Source of the DNA: UBA6022 sp032154105
Lineage (GTDB): Bacteria > Patescibacteriota > Saccharimonadia > Saccharimonadales > Saccharimonadaceae
Assembly: GCA_032154105.1 (NCBI GenBank)
Contig: JALDYI010000001.1
Coordinates: 124,001 to 188,000 of the forward strand
DNA: 64,000 bases
Direction: 5' to 3'
Shown: in pieces, positions 25,663 through 34,891 of the stretch
Layout: each line of letters begins with the position of its first letter
How positions within the stretch are numbered: the first letter of the stretch is position 1
Position numbers and translations under genes: made by a program
Notes under the pieces: generated by a model
The model's input: only the letters and a program-made list of their open reading frames with translations
The model's database searches: none
What the model was told of the DNA's origin: nothing

Positions 25663-26871
25663 ATGAATGATTTTTTTGCTAATAATCGCGCCCGTTTGGC
25701 TACACGCCTCGAGGGTGGCGTTGTCGTTATGAGCGCGTACTCTGCTATGCAGCGCGGGAATGATACCTCTTTCTCGTTTGAGCAGGAGGCGAATTTTTGG
25801 TGGCTCAGTGGCATCGAAGCGCCCGACTGGTGGCTTATTATCGATGGAGCTCGCGGTAAAAGCTGGTTGGCGGCGCCGACAATTAGTGAGTCTCATCAGA
25901 TCTTTGACGGTAGTGTATCTGCTGAGCAGGCGCTGGCGGTGAGTGCGGTCGATGCGGTTATTGCGCACGCTGAAGCACTTGATCTCCTTCGTGACCTGGC
26001 AAAGAAGCACAGTACGGTGTACGCCCTTGGTGATCAGCCACATGCCGAGTATCTTGATTTTGTGCTCAATCCAGCGGCCAAGAAGCTCCATGATACACTC
26101 GCGCGCCTCTTTACTTCAGTTCAGGACTGCCGAAGAGAAATGGCACAGCTGCGGGCTATTAAGCAGCCACAGGAGATTGTGGCAATGAAACAGGCAATTA
26201 GCCTCACGGCGGATGCGTTTGGATATGTGCGCCAAAAGCTTCCGACTCTTCGATATGAATACGAAGTCGAAGCAGAGTTTAGCTACTATTTCCGACGCCA
26301 CGGCGCTAAAGGTCATGCCTACGACCCGATCGTCGCAGGCGGTGGCAATGCCTGCACGCTTCACTATGTCGACAACCAGAGTAAACTCAAGAAACGAGAG
26401 TTGTTACTGCTTGATATCGGCGCCCGTTCTGGTGGCTATGCGGCCGACATTACGCGTACGTATGCAGTCGGTGAGCCGACTAAGCGACAGCTTGCGGTGC
26501 ACGGCGCAGTTCAGGATGCCCAGCGCCAGATCATTGGATTGCTAAAGCCGGATCTTTTGATTGAGGAGTATCATCAGGGAGTTGATGTCATCATGAAGCG
26601 TGCGCTCGTGTCGCTTGGGCTTATGAATGATGAGAGTGATGATGTGAATTATCGAAGATACTTCCCGCATGCCATCAGTCACGGGCTTGGGATTGACGTT
26701 CATGACAGCCTTGGCGGTCCGCGCTACTTGCAACCAGGTATGGTACTGACAGTGGAGCCGGGTATTTATATTCCGGATGAGGGTATTGGTGTGCGTATCG
26801 AAGACGACATCTTGATTACAGATACTGGACACACTAACTTGAGCGCTCGTCTCTCGACAGATCTGAGCTAG
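25663..26871 (+). CDS. pepP: Xaa-Pro aminopeptidase (M24B)
   Basis: This 402-residue protein has an AMP_N-type N-terminal domain (1-140) and a pita-bread M24 catalytic domain. The five metal ligands are visible: Asp in LLLDIGA, Asp in AADITRT, His in HGLGIDVHD, Glu in TVEPGIY and Glu in VRIEDD. It removes N-terminal residues ahead of proline. TATAAT ends 7 bases before the ATG. Confidence 0.94.
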   Translation: MNDFFANNRARLATRLEGGVVVMSAYSAMQRGNDTSFSFEQEANFWWLSGIEAPDWWLIIDGARGKSWLAAPTISESHQIFDGSVSAEQALAVSAVDAVIAHAEALDLLRDLAKKHSTVYALGDQPHAEYLDFVLNPAAKKLHDTLARLFTSVQDCRREMAQLRAIKQPQEIVAMKQAISLTADAFGYVRQKLPTLRYEYEVEAEFSYYFRRHGAKGHAYDPIVAGGGNACTLHYVDNQSKLKKRELLLLDIGARSGGYAADITRTYAVGEPTKRQLAVHGAVQDAQRQIIGLLKPDLLIEEYHQGVDVIMKRALVSLGLMNDESDDVNYRRYFPHAISHGLGIDVHDSLGGPRYLQPGMVLTVEPGIYIPDEGIGVRIEDDILITDTGHTNLSARLSTDLS

Positions 26872-26894
26872 GTTGATATACTAGGATAAGTATT

Positions 26895-27293
26895 ATGAAA
26901 AAACAATTTGTGCTTTTTCTGTTTCGATGGGCACTCAACTCATTCGGATTATGGGTAGCGGTTCGCCTGTTTGGTACCGGCTATAGCGACGACCAGTTGT
27001 CGGCTGGTTTTTGGGCGTTTGTTGGTGCTGGCTTGATCTTCTCGATTATTAATAGTGTTCTTCGGCCAATAGTGATTATTTTATCGCTGCCAGCAATCTT
27101 GGTCACGCTTGGGCTCTTTACACTTATCGTTAATGGCCTTATGGTGTATTGGTCACTCGCACTCGCGCCTGGCATTCATATGACCTTCTGGCACTCTGTT
27201 CTTACGGGAATGGTACTAAGTCTGTTAAACTATATAGTAAGTAGCATTATGGAACTGCACTATAACACTCGTTCTCAGAGGGAGACATCATGA
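26895..27293 (+). CDS. Phage-holin-4/YvlD-type small membrane protein
   Basis: This 132-residue protein has four hydrophobic helices and the family motif NSVLRPIVIILSLPAILVTLG. Such proteins (PF04020/DUF360) are widespread and of unknown function despite the holin-like name. Its stop overlaps the secG start (ATGA), so the two are cotranscribed. Confidence 0.85.
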   Translation: MKKQFVLFLFRWALNSFGLWVAVRLFGTGYSDDQLSAGFWAFVGAGLIFSIINSVLRPIVIILSLPAILVTLGLFTLIVNGLMVYWSLALAPGIHMTFWHSVLTGMVLSLLNYIVSSIMELHYNTRSQRETS

Positions 27294-27526
27294 ACATCAA
27301 TATCATTCTTCAATTCATTACTGTCGGTTCGGCAATTTTGATGATCCTTGCTATTTTGCTTCAGCAGCGCGGCGCATCACTAGGCGCTGGTTTTGGTAGC
27401 TCTGGTGAGCTTTATACAACTCGCCGTGGGCTTGATAAGAATCTTTTTGAAGCAACAATTGTACTTGCGGTTATCTTCATTTTCTCTATCCTTGCCGGTC
27501 TACTACTTCCACTATTTAATTTGTAA
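27290..27526 (+). CDS. secG: Preprotein translocase subunit SecG
   Basis: This 78-residue protein has two membrane helices (about 4-24 and 55-76) joined by the loop LLQQRGASLGAGFGSSGEL typical of SecG. It is an accessory subunit of the SecYEG channel. A GAGGGAG site precedes the ATG. It sits 11 bases before the peptide-binding-protein gene. Confidence 0.93.
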   Translation: MNINIILQFITVGSAILMILAILLQQRGASLGAGFGSSGELYTTRRGLDKNLFEATIVLAVIFIFSILAGLLLPLFNL

Positions 27527-27537
27527 AGGGTAGCACT

Positions 27538-29325
27538 GTGGCCGAAGAAAAACGTAAGTCGTGGCGACAATTTCAGCAGCTGAACTTCAATAGCAAGAAG
27601 CTTTCAAAGCGTGCGAAAAAAGCCGAAGGTGCGACACTTCGCCATGCTCATAAATTTATCATTCATCGCTGGGAGAATATCCGCAGCGTTCGTCGTCATG
27701 TTATCGGCTGGCTTGTGCTTGTCGGTGTATTGATTGCCGGCGTTGGTATTCAACTTAGCTGGTTCCAACGAAGCTATAGTACGGATGCGCCTGCTACGGG
27801 TGGTACTTATGCCGAGGCCGCACTCGGACCCCTCGATACGCTCAACCCTATTTATGCCACGACTAGTGCCGAGTTCTCGGCTAGTAAGCTATTGTTTTCG
27901 AGTCTTTATGACTATGACAGTACCGGACATTTGCGTGGTGACATTGCAAAAAGCATGAAAGTAAATGCTGAGGGCACAGTGTATACGGTGTCGCTGCGTC
28001 AGGATGCGAAGTGGCACGATGGAAAATCTTTAACGGCGAAGGATATTGTTTTTACGATTAATACGATCAAGAATCCAATCACGCGCAGTACGATAAAGGG
28101 TTGGCAGGGGATCGAAGTGAAGGCTATCGATGACTATACTGTGGCATTTACGTCTCCTGCTGCTAACGCTTCGTTTTCGCTTGCGCTCACCTTTCCTATT
28201 TTGCCAAAACATGTACTAGAGGGTGTATCTCCTAGCCTGCTCCGAGAGAATGAATTCGGTCAAAAGCCAGTCGGAAGCGGGCCGTTCAAGAGCCGTCTAC
28301 TGCAGCAGGTTGATATGACCAGTGGGCGAAAGATCGCGCATATGTCGGCTAATAAAGAGTACTATCGGGGCGCACCTAAGTTGTCGCGTTTCCAGCTGCA
28401 CGTTTATGGTACAGCCGATGCGATCGCCATGGCGCTTCGCACGAGCGAGGTGAGTGCCGCGGCCGACGTGGCAGCTAGCTCGGTGGCGGCAGTTGATACG
28501 AATCGTTATACTGTTGTTTCACGCCCAGTCAATAACGGCGTATATGCCTTCTTCAACACTCGGCAGGAAATATTAAAAGACAAGGCCGTGCGCCAAGCCT
28601 TGCAGGTTGCGACAAACGCGGCAGCTATTCGAAACTCGGTTTCCAAAGACGTGTCTGCGCTTGATCTTCCATTTATCACGGGGCAGCTAACTGGTTCGGA
28701 TATACCGAAGCGACCAGCTTACGATGTCGCCAAGGCGGCAAGTATGCTCGAGCAGGCTGGGTGGGTAAAGCAAGCTGACGGTAAGCGAGCCAAAGATGGT
28801 CAGCCGCTTCGTCTGCGTATTTTGACACTGAAGGATAGTGAATATGAAAAAGCACTCGAGTCTCTTGCTCAGCAGTGGCGTGAGGTAGGGGTGACGGTTG
28901 ATGCCGAGATTCTTGATCCGGCTAGCCGGGATGTGTCGGAGCGCTTGCAAAGCCGTAATTTCGACGTGCTTCTCTATACGCTGCAGCTTGCCGATCCGGA
29001 TATCTATGCATATTGGCACTCGACGCAAAGCTCCCAGCGGCTATTGAACCTGTCGAGCTATGCCGATGCGGCGGCGGACGACGCACTGTCGAGCGCACAT
29101 TCTATTCTTGATCCAGAGCTGCGCAACGCGAAGTATATTAGCTTCGCCAAGCAGTGGCTGCAGGACGCGCCGGCGATCGGGCTATATCAGCCGGTGGCAT
29201 ACTATGTCCATGCAAAGACGAGTGAGTCGATGAGTCCATCAATGCATCTTATTTCGACGCGTGATCGATATGCCGATGTCCTCTACTGGACTGCCGATCG
29301 GACGACTGTTTACAAAACGCCGTAA
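27538..29325 (+). CDS. Membrane-anchored peptide-binding protein (SBP_bac_5)
   Basis: This 595-residue extracytoplasmic binding protein of the oligopeptide (OppA/DppA) type starts at GTG. A long basic cytoplasmic N-terminus (1-55) is followed by one membrane anchor (about 56-74) rather than a lipobox. The family block GTVYTVSLRQDAKWHDGKSL is present. No permease or ATPase genes adjoin it, so its transporter partner must lie elsewhere or be shared. Confidence 0.9.
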   Translation: MAEEKRKSWRQFQQLNFNSKKLSKRAKKAEGATLRHAHKFIIHRWENIRSVRRHVIGWLVLVGVLIAGVGIQLSWFQRSYSTDAPATGGTYAEAALGPLDTLNPIYATTSAEFSASKLLFSSLYDYDSTGHLRGDIAKSMKVNAEGTVYTVSLRQDAKWHDGKSLTAKDIVFTINTIKNPITRSTIKGWQGIEVKAIDDYTVAFTSPAANASFSLALTFPILPKHVLEGVSPSLLRENEFGQKPVGSGPFKSRLLQQVDMTSGRKIAHMSANKEYYRGAPKLSRFQLHVYGTADAIAMALRTSEVSAAADVAASSVAAVDTNRYTVVSRPVNNGVYAFFNTRQEILKDKAVRQALQVATNAAAIRNSVSKDVSALDLPFITGQLTGSDIPKRPAYDVAKAASMLEQAGWVKQADGKRAKDGQPLRLRILTLKDSEYEKALESLAQQWREVGVTVDAEILDPASRDVSERLQSRNFDVLLYTLQLADPDIYAYWHSTQSSQRLLNLSSYADAAADDALSSAHSILDPELRNAKYISFAKQWLQDAPAIGLYQPVAYYVHAKTSESMSPSMHLISTRDRYADVLYWTADRTTVYKTP

Positions 29326-29359
29326 CCTCGCTATAATCGTTCGAGTAACAACACCCTTA

Positions 29360-29398
29360 TGCGCGAATGGCGGCCCTATGATAAATCGTAGACGCGTT
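29360..29398 (+). repeat. Partial 5' copy of tRNA-Leu
   Basis: ATGCGCGAATGGCGG (29360-29374) and GTAGACGCGT (29389-29398) exactly repeat bases of the complete tRNA-Leu at 29421-29435 and 29441-29450, with unrelated bases between. It lies just after a TATAAT box (29332-29337), on the promoter side of the intact gene, and looks like a remnant of an insertion or duplication. Confidence 0.8.
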
Positions 29399-29422
29399 TG
29401 ACGCAAGTTACGCAAGGTGCAT

Positions 29423-29509
29423 GCGCGAATGGCGGAATTGGTAGACGCGTCAGCTTGAGGGGCTGGTGTCCTTCGGGACGTGGAGGTTCAAGTCCTCTTT
29501 CGCGCACCA
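29423..29509 (+). tRNA. tRNA-Leu (anticodon GAG)
   Basis: The 87-nt cloverleaf has acceptor GCGCGAA paired to TTCGCGC, a long variable arm (TGTCCTTCGGGACGT), T-loop TTCAAGT and encoded ACCA. The anticodon loop TTGAGGG gives GAG. Confidence 0.95.
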
Positions 29510-29548
29510 AAAGAAAAAGACAGATATTCATATCTGTCTTTTTCTTTT
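29509..29548. terminator. Terminator after tRNA-Leu
   Basis: A perfect 18-bp stem with a TTCA loop and A-rich/T-rich ends directly follows the tRNA. Confidence 0.9.
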
Positions 29549-29684
29549 GACGTCCCGTGAGAGATTTGAATCTCCACGATAGTTCCTTTTTCCTATTCAA
29601 AAAAACGTCTCTGCCCCTTGAAATTACCCCTCATATCTGTTACAATACACATAAAGGAAGCCCGTCAGAAATGGGCATATTTTT

Positions 29685-31508
29685 ATGACAGACCCAAAAT
29701 TTATTCGCAATATTGCGATTATCGCCCACGTTGACCATGGTAAAACAACTATGGTGGACGGGCTACTCAAGCAAAGTAATACTTTCCGTGACAACCAGGC
29801 TGAAATGAGCCAGGATCTTATCATGGACAGTGGTGACCAAGAGCACGAGCGTGGCATCACGATCACTGCAAAGCAGACATCGATCTACCACGGTGACTAC
29901 AAAATCAACATTATCGATACCCCAGGACATGCCGATTTCTCCGGTGAAGTTGAGCGCACACTCAATATGGCCGATGGTGTGCTTCTCGTTGTTGACGCTC
30001 AAGAAGGTCCAATGCCACAGACAAAGTTTGTGCTATCAAAAGCGCTTGAACTTGGCCTTAAGCCAGTTGTTATTATCAACAAAATTGACAAGCCATCTCG
30101 CCGCATCGATGAAGTGATCGACGAAGTATCTGACCTTTTCTTGGAACTCGCCATCGACGACAGTCAGTTGCATTATCCTGTGTACTACGCAATCGGTCGT
30201 GACGGTAAAGCATGGACGGCACTACCAGACAACCCGTCTGAGCACGCTGATTTGACACCGATCTTTGATGCTATTATCAACGATATTCCTGCACCGTCAG
30301 TAGAGACTGACAAGCCATTCCAGCTGCTCGTGACGTCACTTCAATATGATTCTTTCCTTGGTAAGTATGCCATTGGTCGTATTACTCGTGGCGACATTAA
30401 GAAAGCGCAATCGGTTGTTCTTATTAAGCGCGATGGTACGCTTGTGAACGCTAAGATCGACAAGGTCTTTGGCTACCGTGGCCTTAACCGCGAAGAAATC
30501 GACGAAGCTGGTGCGGGTGACATCGTCGCCCTTACTGGTATCGCCGATGCTCATATTGGTGAGACTATCGCCGATAAAGACCAGCCAGAAGCCCTGCCTG
30601 TGATTGATATCGAAGCGCCAACACTTAGTATGTACCTCGGTCCAAATACCAGCCCAATGAAGGGTAAAGAGGCAAAATACAATACGAGCCGCCAGATTGG
30701 TGACCGTCTGCGTCAAGAACTCGAAACTAATGTGTCGTTGCGTGTTCGTGACGAAGGTATTGGTTTTGTCGTTTCGGGTCGTGGCGAGCTACACCTATCT
30801 GTTCTTATCGAAACGCTTCGTCGTGAAGACTTCGAGTTTGAAGTTGGTCGCCCTCAGGCTGTGACGATTGAAGAAGATGGTATCGTGAAAGAGCCAGTCG
30901 AAGAGCTACTTGTTGAAGTTGGTGCTGAATTCCTCGGTGCTGTCAGCCAGGAGCTTGGTACTCGTCGTGCAACACTATTGAAGCAGGAGCAGACGAGTGC
31001 TGGTACAACTCGTACGACCTACATCTTGCCAACTCGTGCCATGATTGGTCTTCGCAATCTTCTTCTGACTGCGACGAAGGGTACAATCATCATGAACAGC
31101 TTACCGCACGGCTATCAGCCACTTGGTGCGAAGTTGCAGCAAATTCGTAACGGTGCCTTGATCGCAACTGAAGCTGGTTCGACAACTGCATATGCGCTTG
31201 ATACCGCTTCGGCTCGTGGTGAACTATTCGTTGGCCCGGGAACTGTCGTTTACCAGGGTATGATCGTTGGCGTCTACAACCGTCAAGGTGACCTTGATGT
31301 AAACGTATGTCGCGGTAAGCAGCTGACTAACATGCGTACATCATCGAGTGATGGTACGGTACAGCTGACGCCATTTACCGACCTGAGTCTTGAGCAGTCA
31401 ATCGACTTCATTGAGGATGATGAGCTTCTCGAAGTAACGCCAAAGTCACTTCGCCTTCGCAAGCGTTTCCTTGATCCAAATCAACGAAAACGAAACTCAA
31501 AGAACTAA
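29685..31508 (+). CDS. typA: Ribosome-associated GTPase TypA/BipA
   Basis: This 607-residue translational GTPase is linked to ribosome assembly and stress. Motifs are G1 AHVDHGKTT, switch I ERGITITAKQTS, G3 DTPGHADF, G4 NKID and the BipA C-terminal domain (about 490-600). A GCCC/GGGC hairpin and T-run (about 29660-29684) lie directly before the ATG and may affect its translation. Confidence 0.97.
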   Translation: MTDPKFIRNIAIIAHVDHGKTTMVDGLLKQSNTFRDNQAEMSQDLIMDSGDQEHERGITITAKQTSIYHGDYKINIIDTPGHADFSGEVERTLNMADGVLLVVDAQEGPMPQTKFVLSKALELGLKPVVIINKIDKPSRRIDEVIDEVSDLFLELAIDDSQLHYPVYYAIGRDGKAWTALPDNPSEHADLTPIFDAIINDIPAPSVETDKPFQLLVTSLQYDSFLGKYAIGRITRGDIKKAQSVVLIKRDGTLVNAKIDKVFGYRGLNREEIDEAGAGDIVALTGIADAHIGETIADKDQPEALPVIDIEAPTLSMYLGPNTSPMKGKEAKYNTSRQIGDRLRQELETNVSLRVRDEGIGFVVSGRGELHLSVLIETLRREDFEFEVGRPQAVTIEEDGIVKEPVEELLVEVGAEFLGAVSQELGTRRATLLKQEQTSAGTTRTTYILPTRAMIGLRNLLLTATKGTIIMNSLPHGYQPLGAKLQQIRNGALIATEAGSTTAYALDTASARGELFVGPGTVVYQGMIVGVYNRQGDLDVNVCRGKQLTNMRTSSSDGTVQLTPFTDLSLEQSIDFIEDDELLEVTPKSLRLRKRFLDPNQRKRNSKN

Positions 31509-31509
31509 T

Positions 31510-31543
31510 AAAAAACCGCCCAGAAAATGGGCGGTTTTTTATT
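31510..31543 (+). terminator. Intrinsic terminator after typA
   Basis: AAAAAACCGCCCA and its complement flank a GAAAA loop and end in a T-run. Confidence 0.92.
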
Positions 31544-31588
31544 AAAATAGCATTGCGAATCTCTAGCTCGAGACAGTATACTAACTAG

Positions 31589-33160
31589 GTGAATTTACGT
31601 ATACCAAAGCAAGATATCATTAAATCCAAACTCGTTACGACGACGGGCACCTTGTCTCGTGTTGCAAAAAGTCCCGATGAAGCACTCGGCCCGCTATTTA
31701 GTGACGTACAGACGATGCGTGTCTATGATGACGGCAAGACATTTGTCGATCTTGTGCCGCGTCGCCGCATGAAGTCGATCCAACGAGAGTATCTTCTCGA
31801 GAAGCAAGATCCTGATTTTGATTTGCGTGAATTTGTTAGTCGCCATTTTTATCAATTTGGTGACCACAGTGCGTCGTATCAGACGAACACCGCCATGACG
31901 CCGCGTGAGCATATTAATGAGCTGTGGCATGTGCTTGAGCGTAAGAATCGTCGCGACCGCGGCTCGCTTATCGCGCTACCATATGCCTATGTTGTTCCTG
32001 GCGGTCGTTTCTCCGAGCAATTTTACTGGGATAGCTATTTCATTATGCTTGGACTGGCCGCCGACGGGCGCTGGGATACGATCGAGGGAATGGTTCGAAA
32101 CTACGCCTATATGATCCGAAAGTTTGGCTTTATCCCTACGGCTAACCGGACATACTTCTTGAGCCGCTCGCAGCCTCCGTTTTTTGCGCACATGGTGAAG
32201 CTACTCGCTCGCCACAGAGGCCGACGCATTCTGGTTGAATACTTGCCGTATCTTCTTGCCGAGTATCGTTTTTGGATGAAGGGGCGATCGAAACTTTCGA
32301 AGGCCGAGCATAATGCGTTTGCGCGCGTGGCTCAGATGCCAAATGGCTCTCTTTTGAATCGTTACTACGATAACAAAACGACGCCTCGTCCTGAGTCGCT
32401 CCACGAAGATGTTTCAACCGCCGCTGCAGCACCGGGGCGTGAAGCTGATCGTCTATATCTTCACCTTCGTGCAGCAGCAGAGTCGGGCTGGGACTTTAGC
32501 TCGCGTTGGTGTGAAGATCCAAACGACCTTCATACGATTCATGCAGCGGATATCATTCCCGTCGATCTCAATAGCCTACTGTACCAGTTGGAGCAGACAA
32601 TTGCAGAGACGTATAGCCTCATGTTTCAGCCGCTGCTTGCTCGAAAGTTTCATGCCCTCGCCGAGCGTCGTGCGAAAGCCATTAACCAATATTGTTGGGA
32701 CGAAGAGGCGCAGTTCTTTGTAGATTATAACTTCCATAAAGATGCCTTTACTGGTCGCCTTACGCTTGCGGCGGTATTTCCACTCTACGCACGCATTGCG
32801 ACAAGCAAGCAAGCGGCAGCTGTTGCGAAGCGGCTTGAAGAGGAGTTCTTGAAAGAAGGTGGGCTAACAACGACACTTCTTGCAACCGGTGAACAGTGGG
32901 ACGCGCCAAATGGATGGGCTCCACTTCATATGATTGCAATCGAGGGTCTCCGTCATTATGGCCATCATCGACTTGCCGATGAGATTAAGCGACGTTGGGT
33001 GGCGACTAATCTCAAAGTATTTACGGCTAAGAGTAAGATGATCGAGAAGTATGACGTCACCAATGAAAGTGGTGTTGGCGGCGGTGGTGAATACCCGCTT
33101 CAAGACGGGTTCGGCTGGACAAACGGCGTGCTCGCGACCCTACTTGCCGAAGACGAGTAA
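31589..33160 (+). CDS. treF: Cytosolic trehalase (GH37)
   Basis: This 523-residue enzyme splits trehalose into two glucose units. Trehalase signature 1 (PGGRFSEQFYWDSY, 137-150) and signature 2 (QWDAPNGWAPL) are both present. GWDFSSRW carries the catalytic Asp. There is no signal peptide, so it acts inside the cell. The start is GTG, six bases after TATACT, so a leaderless GTG-initiated mRNA is likely. It is convergent with another glycosidase gene. Confidence 0.93.
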   Translation: MNLRIPKQDIIKSKLVTTTGTLSRVAKSPDEALGPLFSDVQTMRVYDDGKTFVDLVPRRRMKSIQREYLLEKQDPDFDLREFVSRHFYQFGDHSASYQTNTAMTPREHINELWHVLERKNRRDRGSLIALPYAYVVPGGRFSEQFYWDSYFIMLGLAADGRWDTIEGMVRNYAYMIRKFGFIPTANRTYFLSRSQPPFFAHMVKLLARHRGRRILVEYLPYLLAEYRFWMKGRSKLSKAEHNAFARVAQMPNGSLLNRYYDNKTTPRPESLHEDVSTAAAAPGREADRLYLHLRAAAESGWDFSSRWCEDPNDLHTIHAADIIPVDLNSLLYQLEQTIAETYSLMFQPLLARKFHALAERRAKAINQYCWDEEAQFFVDYNFHKDAFTGRLTLAAVFPLYARIATSKQAAAVAKRLEEEFLKEGGLTTTLLATGEQWDAPNGWAPLHMIAIEGLRHYGHHRLADEIKRRWVATNLKVFTAKSKMIEKYDVTNESGVGGGGEYPLQDGFGWTNGVLATLLAEDE

Positions 33161-33161
33161 T

Positions 33162-34730
33162 TTAAGCTGCCTTGGCGACCTGAACCTGATCAGGAAATAG
33201 GCCACGACGAGCGAGGCGCTTCTTGATAGCCAGAATTGCTGCTACTGTCCAGGCCTGGACTTCTTGCGGCGGCTGCTCAAGCTGGTTGATACGCTGATGT
33301 GTTTCGTCCCAGAGGGTGATTGTCTGTGTATTGATACGCGGCACCGGGCTATCATCGCCGCGAACGTATTCAGGAAATATTTTTGTAACCGCCACGACAT
33401 TCAGGAGTCGACGGTCTATTTCGTCGGCAATGTCATGGTATTCGTGTCGACGAAGGCCTTTGGCAATATGGTGGGTGTCCCAAAGCCAGATGCTGCCATT
33501 GTGATAGGCGCCGGGTCGGAATCGCACTTCATCGCCCGCAAGCGTACGAATGCCGCTTGGCGTAAGGAGCTCGGGTGAGGTGATGTGACGCACAACAGCT
33601 TCACGCATGCGCACAATACTTGGGTCGTTACCTTCAAGGATGCGCGAATTCAGAACATGTCCCATGTTTGAGGTGCGAATTTTTAATTGTCGCAAGTTGC
33701 CGTCCTTATCGCGATCGGTACCAAGGACAAAATAGCCGCCCTTATCTTCTGTCCAGAAAGTGGTAAGAATGGTGTGTTTCAGTTCCTGGGCTTTCGCGCG
33801 GAGCATAACGGCTTTTCGCGGGTCATCGAGCGCATTTTCGTATAGTAGTGCTGCGTCCAAGAGGGCATCGTACGTAGTGGTCTGCACTTCAATAGACGCG
33901 ATGCCTTGCTGATGATTGGCCAGTGTGCCGTCGGCGTGGTGGTACGAGTCCCATGAATCTTTCCAGACCTGATTCTCAATACCTTGAGGGAGAAGTGACT
34001 TGTATTCGAGCAGACCTTCCTTGTTGCTACTAAGTTTGTCGAGGATCCATTGGACGGCCATGTCGAGGGCGTAGCCGATAGAGCGCACTTGCTTGGATCG
34101 GTCGACATAGGTTTGTGATAAAAAGGCATGATTTTCTTCACTACGCCGACAGTAGGCGGTGAGGGTGCGAATAAATTCAGGCGTGGCATCGACCGTGCCG
34201 TAATACGGCCAGCCCCAGCCAAGCGTACTGGTCAGCTTGATGGCGAGCGGATCGGTGGCATCGCGTGCTTCATGGACGATCTTGCCGGCTTCTTCCTCGC
34301 GGGCAATGTTATTTCCAATACCTTGCAGCTCGGCTAGACGCAGGACGGTTGCCCTGGCAAGCTCAGGGTAGCTAGAGATGAGGTCAATTGCGACGCGGAG
34401 TGAATCGCGACCAAATATAACCTCGTACAGACGCAGATGTTCTGGAGCCGGCAGGGGAGTTGCCGAATAGTGAGTCGGTTCGTCGAGGGGTGATGCGCCT
34501 GGTGCAACTGAGGTCCTCGCGGATACATCAAATGCAAGCGAGGCGACGCTCGGCCCATATTGCCCGATTTGATTTGGTGACGGCGACCGAGTGAGGCGCA
34601 TAATTTGTTCGAGACTTGAAGGGATATGTTCAAATTCCCTTGGCGCATGAGGAACCACCGTGGTGAGCTTTTCGCCAGGGAGAAGCTTGAATGTGGAAGG
34701 CAATTCCACGATGTCATTTGCGCGCTCCAT
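33162..34730 (-). CDS. Alpha/alpha-barrel glycoside hydrolase, debranching-enzyme-like
   Basis: This is a protein of 522 residues resembling the six-hairpin catalytic domain of amylo-alpha-1,6-glucosidase (GDE_C) and related GH63/GH133 enzymes. Typical blocks are EVIFGRDSLRVAID, QVWKDSWDSYHHADG and FRPGAYHNGSIWLWDTHHIA. TATAAT ends 6 bases before ATG 34730, which replaces an upstream start. It ends two bases from the trehalase stop. The substrate is probably an alpha-glucan or glycosylated metabolite, by inference only. Confidence 0.82.
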   Translation of the reverse strand: MERANDIVELPSTFKLLPGEKLTTVVPHAPREFEHIPSSLEQIMRLTRSPSPNQIGQYGPSVASLAFDVSARTSVAPGASPLDEPTHYSATPLPAPEHLRLYEVIFGRDSLRVAIDLISSYPELARATVLRLAELQGIGNNIAREEEAGKIVHEARDATDPLAIKLTSTLGWGWPYYGTVDATPEFIRTLTAYCRRSEENHAFLSQTYVDRSKQVRSIGYALDMAVQWILDKLSSNKEGLLEYKSLLPQGIENQVWKDSWDSYHHADGTLANHQQGIASIEVQTTTYDALLDAALLYENALDDPRKAVMLRAKAQELKHTILTTFWTEDKGGYFVLGTDRDKDGNLRQLKIRTSNMGHVLNSRILEGNDPSIVRMREAVVRHITSPELLTPSGIRTLAGDEVRFRPGAYHNGSIWLWDTHHIAKGLRRHEYHDIADEIDRRLLNVVAVTKIFPEYVRGDDSPVPRINTQTITLWDETHQRINQLEQPPQEVQAWTVAAILAIKKRLARRGLFPDQVQVAKAA

Positions 34731-34840
34731 ATTTCCATTATAGACCACATGGCATAATTGCGTAATTGAAACACGTCGTCACTCGGAGAAGCCTGCAAGC
34801 AATATTCTCACTCGTCTTCTAGTGTTATAATAGAGTAACG

Positions 34841-34891
34841 ATGAAACGCAAGAGCTCAAGTACAATTATGGGAGCACTATCGGATGTCTAA
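34841..34891 (+). CDS. Possible 16-codon leader ORF
   Basis: An ATG lies 9 bases after TATAAT (34826-34831) and opens a 16-codon frame whose TAA overlaps the start of the glycosyltransferase gene. Translation could couple to or regulate that gene. Its short length keeps confidence low. Confidence 0.35.
   Translation: MKRKSSSTIMGALSDV

Noticed and set aside
29552..29575. Minus-strand tRNA T-arm remnant (GGAGATTCAAATCTC)
   Set aside because: The loop looks right but the closing stem does not pair as a T-arm; it is a short palindrome that could be chance.
29660..29684. Attenuator before typA
   Set aside because: The GCCC/GGGC hairpin is only four pairs and its T-run merges with the start region; not strong enough to claim.
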